Of a stretch of 64,000 bases of DNA, positions 58,712-64,000 are shown piece by piece (position 1 is the first letter of the stretch; each line of letters starts with the position of its first letter). The notes below the pieces were generated by a model. The model searched no databases, had not been told where the DNA came from, and worked only from the letters and a program-made list of their open reading frames with translations. The position numbers and the translations under genes are program-made. This stretch comes from Aliishimia sp963678085 (GTDB lineage Bacteria; Pseudomonadota; Alphaproteobacteria; Rhodobacterales; Rhodobacteraceae): NCBI GenBank assembly GCA_963678085.1, contig OY782680.1, positions 2,046,001 through 2,110,000 on the forward strand, read 5' to 3'.

Positions 58712-59824
58712 ATGGCGCCCAGGCGTCCCAAAGGTGCGGGCGCATTTCCCAAACCGGTCGAGAGCCCCGCGCCACATAAACCGGATCCGGTCGAGCTATA
58801 CGCTGCGCTGGATCTGGGCACCAATAGCTGCCGTATGCTGATCGCACAGCCGCGGGGGAGCGGGTTTCATGTGGTCGATAGCTTCTCGAAATCCGTGCAG
58901 CTTGGGTCGGGCTTGGAAAAGTCTGGAAGCTTGTCGAGCGCATCAATGAACCGAACGGTGCAAGCGCTCAAAATCTGCACGCAAAAGCTGCGCCGTCATA
59001 AGGTCAAGAACCAACGGCTTGTGGCCACCGAAGCGTGCCGGCGCGCCAAGAACGGGCCAGCCTTTATGCGCCGGATCAAGCGGGAAACGGGGCTAAGGCT
59101 TGATATCATCGTCCCCGAAGAAGAGGCGCGGCTGGCGGTGGTCTCTTGCGCGTCCTTAGTCTCGCGGCGCACGGAACAGCTTTTGGTGGTTGATATCGGC
59201 GGCGGCAGCACGGAGCTGGTTTGGATTGATCTCTCTTCTGTTGATGAGAGGGACAAGCAGCGCGCGATCATGCGGCTACATCGCGGGTTTACCTATAATG
59301 ACAGCCCCTTTGCGGCCGCCAAGGTGGTGGATTGGATTTCGGTTCCGCTTGGCGTTGTGACGCTGCGCGATCAATTTGCCGATGTCGAGGATGACGAGGC
59401 GCGCTTTGCTCTGATGTCTTGGGGCTTTGAGGAACATCTGTCCGATTTTGCGCCCTATCGTGATCTGCAAGCCCATGACAAATTCCAAATCGTAGGAACC
59501 TCGGGAACTGTGACCACCGTGGCCGCCTCGCATCTGGGGCTCAAGCGCTATGATCGGGCCAAGGTGGACGGGCTGCGCATGACCTCTGCACAAATAGATC
59601 GCGTGATCCGCTCTTATCTGACGATGGGGCCTGTCGGGCGGCGCAGTGATCCGCGTATCGGGCAAGACCGGCATGCGCTGATCATGTCTGGCGCAGCAAT
59701 TTTGCAGGCCCTCATGCGGCTTTGGCCGACCGACCGGCTGTCGGTTGCGGATCGGGGTCTGCGCGAAGGGCTTCTATATGAGCAGATGAACGCGGATGGC
59801 GTGCTGGAAGACGGAGTATTTTAG
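58712..59824 (+). CDS. Ppx/GppA family phosphatase
   Basis: A 370-residue ASKHA-fold phosphatase: LYAALDLGTNSCRMLIAQPR (phosphate 1 loop), VATEACRRAKNG, VVDIGGGSTELVWID and VGTSGTVTTVAA. Members hydrolyse polyphosphate or pppGpp; this short form is typical of Alphaproteobacteria and cannot be assigned to one substrate. A 25-residue Pro/Lys-rich leader precedes the domain. AGGAGGG precedes the ATG. rlmE follows 3 bases later, a conserved pairing. Confidence 0.88.
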   Translation: MAPRRPKGAGAFPKPVESPAPHKPDPVELYAALDLGTNSCRMLIAQPRGSGFHVVDSFSKSVQLGSGLEKSGSLSSASMNRTVQALKICTQKLRRHKVKNQRLVATEACRRAKNGPAFMRRIKRETGLRLDIIVPEEEARLAVVSCASLVSRRTEQLLVVDIGGGSTELVWIDLSSVDERDKQRAIMRLHRGFTYNDSPFAAAKVVDWISVPLGVVTLRDQFADVEDDEARFALMSWGFEEHLSDFAPYRDLQAHDKFQIVGTSGTVTTVAASHLGLKRYDRAKVDGLRMTSAQIDRVIRSYLTMGPVGRRSDPRIGQDRHALIMSGAAILQALMRLWPTDRLSVADRGLREGLLYEQMNADGVLEDGVF

Positions 59825-59827
59825 GCC

Positions 59828-60553
59828 ATGGCAAAAAACACATCGGGCCGTGGGCAGCGTGATCTGAAGGTCAAGGTAAAATCAGCGCGCGGGCGAAAGC
59901 TTAGCTCAACGCGCTGGCTGCAGCGGCAACTGAATGATCCCTATGTCAAGCGTGCCAAAGCGGATGGCTATCGCGGGCGCGCAGCTTACAAGATTCTGGA
60001 GCTGGACGAGAAATATAGATTTCTGGTGCCCGGCGCGCGCGTTGTCGATTTGGGCTGCGCGCCTGGGGGCTGGTGCCAAGTGGCGGTCGCTCGCGTGAAT
60101 GCTTTGGGGGAAAAGACCGGCAAGGCCGTGGGCTCCGTGCTTGGGGTCGATTTGCAAGAGGTGGAGCCGATTGCCGGCGCTGAGCTGCATGTGCTGGATT
60201 TTCTGGACGATGATGCCGACGAAAAAGTGAAGACTTGGCTGGGCGGGAGCGCGCATGTTGTCATGTCTGATATGGCGGCTGCATCCTCAGGCCATAAGCA
60301 AACGGATCACTTGCGCATCATCACACTTTGCGAGGCAGCGGCCTATTTCGCCTTTGACGTACTTGAGCCCGGCGGAACCTTTGTTGCCAAGGTGTTACAG
60401 GGTGGAGCTGAAGCAGAACTTCAAAAGGTTCTCAAACAGAAATTCACCAAAGTGGCCAATGTCAAACCGCCCGCCTCGCGTTCTGATAGTTCAGAAAAAT
60501 TCGTTGTCGCCACTGGGTTTCGCGGCGCTGAATCAATAGATTCGGGTGACTGA
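59828..60553 (+). CDS. rlmE: 23S rRNA (uridine-2552-2'-O)-methyltransferase RlmE/FtsJ
   Basis: Methylates U2552 in the A loop of 23S rRNA using S-adenosylmethionine. The 241 residues have the N-terminal basic RNA-binding part (SSTRWLQRQLNDPYVKRAK), KILELDEKYRF with catalytic Lys, the SAM site VVDLGCAPGGWCQVA, and MSDMAAASSGHKQTDHLR with catalytic Asp; the catalytic KxDSSEKF-like SDSSEKFVVATGF ends the protein. It is cotranscribed with the Ppx/GppA gene. Its last 21 bases overlap the small convergent gene. Confidence 0.94.
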   Translation: MAKNTSGRGQRDLKVKVKSARGRKLSSTRWLQRQLNDPYVKRAKADGYRGRAAYKILELDEKYRFLVPGARVVDLGCAPGGWCQVAVARVNALGEKTGKAVGSVLGVDLQEVEPIAGAELHVLDFLDDDADEKVKTWLGGSAHVVMSDMAAASSGHKQTDHLRIITLCEAAAYFAFDVLEPGGTFVAKVLQGGAEAELQKVLKQKFTKVANVKPPASRSDSSEKFVVATGFRGAESIDSGD

Positions 60554-60733
60554 GGCAGATAGCTGCGCGCGCGCGTCTTCACCGGAGCGGTTATCGAATA
60601 GATCGCTCTTTAAGCTATTGCTGTATTTCAGCCGCTCTAGACGGTCACTCAACCGCCATAATTCAAATAGCTTCACGAACCGGTCTGGCGAGCGATCCAA
60701 ATGGGGCGGGAGTTGTGGAACATCTGTACTCAT
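60533..60733 (-). CDS. small hypothetical protein
   Basis: A 66-residue charged protein (FVKLFELWRLSDRLERLKYS) beginning at ATG 60733. No domain or signal is seen. It overlaps the end of rlmE by 21 bases on the opposite strand. Support comes from a clean start and coherent amphipathic composition only, so it is a modest call. Confidence 0.4.
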   Translation of the reverse strand: MSTDVPQLPPHLDRSPDRFVKLFELWRLSDRLERLKYSNSLKSDLFDNRSGEDARAQLSASVTRIY

Positions 60734-60993
60734 AGCGTGACATGACTGGCTCACAAAAGCGGCAGATGGGCACAAAAACGGCCACATTGAGGCAAAAGGC
60801 ACAAAGTTTAATGCAATTTTCGAAACCTTAAGACCTATGACATAGGGGCTTCAATCACTGACGCGCATAAGCATCAATACCCACTAACCCTCGGAGTTTT
60901 TTCACAATAGGTACGTTTGTGCGGGGTTGCGTGCCTTGCCTTGGGGTCGCACCCTGTTATAGCGAAGTATGAGTAAAGTGAGACACAGTTGTG

Positions 60994-61503
60994 ATGTACG
61001 AATATAAAGTGATACCGGCCCCAACAAAGGGGAAGCGCGGGCGCGGCGTGAAAGGCGCAGAGGCGCGATTTGCGAATGCGATCGAAGATGTGTTGATTAA
61101 GCTTGGCGCTGAGGGCTGGGAATATCAACGCGCGGAGACGCTGCCTTCGACAGAGCGTAGCGGTCTCACCGGCAGCACCACCCAATGGCGCCATGTGTTG
61201 ATCTTTCGCCGTGCCATTCACATTCAAGAGATTGTTGTTGAAGTAGATCCCCAGCCTGACGCATCCACTGAGCCAGTTGCGCCAGAAGAGGTTGAGTCAG
61301 AAAAGGTTGAGCCGGACGAAGATGGGCCAGAGAGCGAAGAAACCGAGGAACACTCCGAACGCGAGGACGACGCGGGCGTAAGAAAAGGGCCCCCGCCACT
61401 CCCACAGCCGGATAAGAGCAAGGTGCCTGAACCTCCCTCGCAAGGCTCAAAGCTGAGCAAGGTTATGTCGGCTCAAGCATCCAAATCCAATGATAATGCG
61501 TGA
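60994..61503 (+). CDS. DUF4177 domain protein with acidic tail
   Basis: A 169-residue protein. Residues 1-72 match DUF4177 (MYEYKVIPAPTKGKRGRGVK, LIKLGAEGWEYQRAETLPS, WRHVLIFRR). The rest is a low-complexity Glu/Pro-rich tail (EEVESEKVEPDEDGPESEET), likely disordered. Function unknown. I chose the ATG at 60994 over a GTG three bases upstream. It converges with bolA and overlaps its end by 31 bases. Confidence 0.75.
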   Translation: MYEYKVIPAPTKGKRGRGVKGAEARFANAIEDVLIKLGAEGWEYQRAETLPSTERSGLTGSTTQWRHVLIFRRAIHIQEIVVEVDPQPDASTEPVAPEEVESEKVEPDEDGPESEETEEHSEREDDAGVRKGPPPLPQPDKSKVPEPPSQGSKLSKVMSAQASKSNDNA

Positions 61504-61730
61504 ATGTGGCCCATAAGCTCTGGGCCCAGGGCGCTATGCACAGCGCGGTGACGCGCAATTCGCGATTGGCTTGCAAAGCTTGCTGCACGCATTTGCACAT
61601 GAAAATGGCTCTCGCCCCCCGCTGGCGCCCCCGCATGTCCTGCGTGGGCCGCACTATCATCACGCACTAAAATCTCGGCTGGCGCGAACGCCGCTTGCAG
61701 TTTTTGTTCAATTTCCGTTTTTACAGACAT
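61473..61730 (-). CDS. bolA: BolA family protein
   Basis: An 85-residue BolA-type protein: helix-turn region IEQKLQAAFAPAEILVRDDS, a His-rich segment (SAAHAGHAGAPAGGESHFHV) and the C-terminal ALGPELMGHIHALSLD. BolA proteins pair with monothiol glutaredoxins to handle [2Fe-2S] clusters. The extra His-rich loop is typical of Alphaproteobacteria. It is divergent from the J-domain gene at 61805, with a 74-base shared promoter region. Confidence 0.88.
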   Translation of the reverse strand: MSVKTEIEQKLQAAFAPAEILVRDDSAAHAGHAGAPAGGESHFHVQMRAASFASQSRIARHRAVHSALGPELMGHIHALSLDLDA

Positions 61731-61804
61731 TTTTTTCTCTCAGCCTCTTCAATCTCCGGTGCAAAGGATTAAACTCTCCCATCCGAGTCGAAAAGGGAAA
61801 CCCC

Positions 61805-62431
61805 ATGCCCAAACCAGATCCTTTCGGTTTTGATATGTCCGTGTCATCGGCCAAAAAGAAGAACCCGCGCGGGCGCAGATCCGTATCGGGGGCCTCTGAG
61901 ACCTCAACTCGTGTCTGTGATCACGACGGATGTGAAAAAGCCGGTAAATTCCGCGCCCCCAAAGCGCCAGATGTGCTTGATGACTATTTCTGGTTCTGCC
62001 AGGAGCATATCCGCGAATATAACCTTAAGTGGAATTTCTTTGACGGAAAAACCGAAGCAGAGATGAACGCACAGCACTCGGCCGATAAGGTCTGGGAGCG
62101 CACAACCAAGCCTGCGGGCGATCCCGAGGAAAAAGCCTGGGCGCGGCTTGGCATTGAAGATCCGCACCAGGTGCTGGGTGCCAATAGCACGCGCAATAAG
62201 GGGCGCAATGCGGGGGCCGGACGGCGGCTTCCCCCTGCAGAGCAAAAGGCAGTTGAGATCCTTGATGCCAAGGCCGATATGACCAAGAAAGAGCTGCGCA
62301 AGATCTATAAATCCCTGATCAAAGTGCTGCACCCAGACATGAATGGCGGGGATCGCAGCCAAGAGGAGCAGCTACAGCAGGTGGTCTGGGCCTGGGATCA
62401 AATCAAAGACAGCCGCAGCTTTAAGGATTGA
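61805..62431 (+). CDS. J-domain (DnaJ-type) protein
   Basis: A 208-residue protein with a C-terminal J domain (TKKELRKIYKSLIKVLHPDM, HPD motif near residue 177), preceded by a Cys/His-rich region (CDHDGCEKAGKF, FWFCQEHIREYNLKWNFF) that may bind metal. Co-chaperones of this type stimulate a DnaK partner. It is not the canonical dnaJ, as it lacks the Gly-rich and zinc-repeat regions. I chose ATG 61805 over 61571. It appears conserved beside bolA in Rhodobacterales. Confidence 0.85.
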   Translation: MPKPDPFGFDMSVSSAKKKNPRGRRSVSGASETSTRVCDHDGCEKAGKFRAPKAPDVLDDYFWFCQEHIREYNLKWNFFDGKTEAEMNAQHSADKVWERTTKPAGDPEEKAWARLGIEDPHQVLGANSTRNKGRNAGAGRRLPPAEQKAVEILDAKADMTKKELRKIYKSLIKVLHPDMNGGDRSQEEQLQQVVWAWDQIKDSRSFKD

Positions 62432-62474
62432 GGTAAATCCCTCGACTGTCGCGATTTTAGGATCGGTGAGTGCA

Positions 62475-62966
62475 ATGAAAAAATGGACGAAAGAAGACGT
62501 AGATAAGATATTGCAAAGCTTTGACCATGAAGCGGCAAAGACGTGGAAATATGTAATTTCGGCTTATCTCGACGATGAATTTCCAGAAAATATCTCCATT
62601 TTCCTGGCGCAAGAGCGGGTGGAGCCGCCCAGCTCTCGTATCGGTGGCAACGTGGTGAAGGCAAATGCGCGCATGGGCTGGTATCCAAAAGCATATAAGG
62701 CCTTGGAAAGACGGCGAGAATATGGAGATGTTGGCGATCATTCGTTACTGACGGATGAGGAGGTAAGCCAATATCTCCACGAAATGCGGCTAAAACTCGC
62801 CGATGGAAAGCAGATTTTGATTGATGGTTTCAGAAAAACGAACGGCTTTGCGCCAATCATTTTGGATGTTGACCCTGAGTTCGAAACACGTCGCGACACG
62901 GCGCGTGCGAAACTTGGGCTTTCTGCGAAATCAAGCACCCAGGCTCCAAGCGAACGGTGTAGTTAA
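62475..62966 (+). CDS. hypothetical protein downstream of the J-domain gene
   Basis: A 163-residue soluble protein (KKWTKEDVDKILQSFDHEAA, FPENISIFLAQERVEPP, RMGWYPKAYKALERRREYG). I recognise no family. The ATG at 62475 has GGTGAG about 6 bases upstream; the frame extends upstream to 62343, overlapping the J-domain gene, but conserved-looking coding bias starts at 62475. It lies 43 bases after that gene and may be cotranscribed. Confidence 0.6.
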   Translation: MKKWTKEDVDKILQSFDHEAAKTWKYVISAYLDDEFPENISIFLAQERVEPPSSRIGGNVVKANARMGWYPKAYKALERRREYGDVGDHSLLTDEEVSQYLHEMRLKLADGKQILIDGFRKTNGFAPIILDVDPEFETRRDTARAKLGLSAKSSTQAPSERCS

Positions 62967-63045
62967 GACAAATTAGCTATTTTCCCGCACCCTTGCCCTG
63001 ATCTCGGTTGGATCGGGGACGCATAAGCGCGTTGGAGTGTGGTGA

Positions 63046-63411
63046 ATGAACTGTTTGGTGGTTGAAGGCGATATCTCTTTGCGCCGCGATATCGTGAAAG
63101 CAATGACAGAAGCTGGCTATCGGTGCAGCGCGGCCAGCTCCGCGAATGAGGCGAGCTATCTGCTGAAAACAGAGCGCTTCGATGCGGCCGTACTGGATAT
63201 GACGGCAGAGAACGGCGCAAGCCTGCTGCTCGCGGAGTATTTGCATATTTTTCACACGCAAACGGCAGTGATTATGATCACGAGCCCCGATGCCTTCCCC
63301 CATGGTGAGGGGTCGCGACTCATCCCTAATGTGGATTTCTTCCTGCGCAAGCCTGTCTCAATCCCAGAGCTTTGTGCCGTGGTAGACTACAGCACCGACC
63401 AGTTGCATTAG
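63046..63411 (+). CDS. receiver-domain-like protein (CheY fold)
   Basis: A 121-residue response-regulator-like protein with Asp51 in AAVLDMTAENG and Lys in FLRKPVS near residue 102. The acidic pair at the start reads VVEGD (Glu7, Asp9), not the usual Asp-Asp or Glu-Asp, and the switch residue region MITSPDAF keeps Thr. It is probably phosphorylatable but non-canonical. There is no output domain. It sits 130 bases ahead of cobS; no kinase is adjacent. Confidence 0.72.
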   Translation: MNCLVVEGDISLRRDIVKAMTEAGYRCSAASSANEASYLLKTERFDAAVLDMTAENGASLLLAEYLHIFHTQTAVIMITSPDAFPHGEGSRLIPNVDFFLRKPVSIPELCAVVDYSTDQLH

Positions 63412-63541
63412 AAAGTTCGACCAAGGTTTTGCATGATGATTTATCTTTACCTTCCCCCCCTTGCACCCGCGCGCGTAATGTTGCACCACAGTTTGGGCCC
63501 GCTCGATGCGCGGGGTGATTTTTGCAATAAGGACGGGTCTC

Positions 63542-64000
63542 ATGGCGGACGGGATGCTTGATACAGGCGCAAAACCAACCGAAGATATTTCTGTACGTGA
63601 TGTATTTGGAATTGACAGCGATATGGTCGTAAAGGGCTTTGCGGACAGCTCGGATCGTGTGCCTGCGCGCGACAGCACCTATAAGTTTGACCCCGACACC
63701 ACGCTCGCCATTCTTGCGGGCTTTAGCCATAATCGCCGCGTGATGATCCAAGGCTATCACGGCACGGGCAAATCCACCCATATCGAGCAAGTCGCGAGCC
63801 GCCTGAACTGGCCTGCGGTGCGGGTAAATCTTGACAGCCATATCAGCCGGATCGACTTGATCGGCAAGGATGCGATTAAGCTGAAAGACGGCAAGCAAGT
63901 CACCGATTTCCAAGAGGGTATCCTGCCTTGGGCGCTGCGCAACCCTTGTGCGATTGTGTTTGATGAATATGATGCGGGCCGCGCCGATGTGATGTTTGTG
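63542..64000 (+). CDS. cobS: cobaltochelatase subunit CobS, N-terminal part (3' end outside window)
   Basis: AAA+ ATPase subunit of the aerobic cobalt chelatase CobNST, which inserts cobalt into hydrogenobyrinic acid diamide for B12 synthesis. The first 153 residues are present: DISVRDVFGIDSDMVVKGF, Walker A GYHGTGKSTHIEQ, VRVNLDSHISRIDLIGKDA, and the start of Walker B (CAIVFDEYDAGR). The gene runs off the window at 64000. Aerobic B12 synthesis fits with the B12-dependent methyl transfer suggested at 56-58 kb. Confidence 0.95.
   Translation, partial: MADGMLDTGAKPTEDISVRDVFGIDSDMVVKGFADSSDRVPARDSTYKFDPDTTLAILAGFSHNRRVMIQGYHGTGKSTHIEQVASRLNWPAVRVNLDSHISRIDLIGKDAIKLKDGKQVTDFQEGILPWALRNPCAIVFDEYDAGRADVMFV

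Noticed and set aside
1..64000. tRNA genes, rRNA genes, CRISPR arrays, prophage genes or a replication origin
   Set aside because: None was recognised by eye. No cloverleaf or regularly spaced repeat array, and no phage structural gene, was found.

Overview
The window is chromosomal DNA from an alphaproteobacterium, most likely a marine Rhodobacterales (Roseobacter-group) species. Markers for this are ChpT, GapR (DUF2312), an NDUFA12-type complex I subunit, the ornithine-lipid pair OlsB/OlsA, CobS, DUF2155, a CrbS-like transporter-kinase, and a complete beta-hydroxyaspartate cycle locus. The DNA is gene dense. The one clear exception is a 3.3-kb insertion-sequence graveyard at 47.6-50.95 kb.

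Layout: 0-5.2 kb holds the obgE 3' end, proB-proA (proline synthesis), chpT (CtrA phosphorelay) and olsB-olsA (ornithine lipid). 5.2-7.2 kb holds rpsB-tsf with a structured leader and a strong terminator. 7.2-11.2 kb holds a DUF6985 orphan, a LuxR solo, aroQ, sodB, gapR and small conserved proteins. 11.2-17.2 kb holds a FliM/FliN-like protein with a Leu-Pro-Asp repeat tail, a CrbS-like sensor kinase, a single-domain response regulator and a ScfR-like XRE regulator. 17.4-22.6 kb is a five-gene HAAT-type ABC transporter operon, followed by accB-accC-aat. 25-31 kb holds DUF2155, mlaD, NDUFA12, RidA, clpX, clpP, an SDR and ilvC. 31-34 kb holds a small exported protein, two overlapping Lrp/AsnC regulators, a diguanylate cyclase and a TauE-type exporter.

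34.3-38.9 kb encodes an NAD-linked molybdenum formate dehydrogenase; the beta subunit is a NuoE-NuoF fusion. 39.4-44.9 kb is the beta-hydroxyaspartate cycle: bhcA-bhcB-bhcC-bhcD on the minus strand and bhcR (IclR family) divergent. It converts two glyoxylate into oxaloacetate without carbon loss. The bhcA/bhcR intergenic region carries repeated inverted-repeat motifs that are good operator candidates.

45-56 kb is chemotaxis: a large MCP, then the IS graveyard, then a minus-strand operon STAS-cheY-cheA-cheW-cheR-cheY-unknown. cheB and cheD are absent. The graveyard contains IS6, IS3, ISAs1 and IS5 remnants. Two of its transposase genes are each interrupted by a related hairpin cassette of about 42 nt, at what seems to be the same target sequence. 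This is the most unusual structure in the window.

56-64 kb holds a methyltetrahydrofolate methyltransferase with metF and a small partner gene, ppx/gppA, rlmE, a DUF4177 protein, bolA, a J-domain protein, two small uncharacterised or receiver-like genes, and the 5' part of cobS, which runs off the end. No tRNA, rRNA or CRISPR array was recognised.
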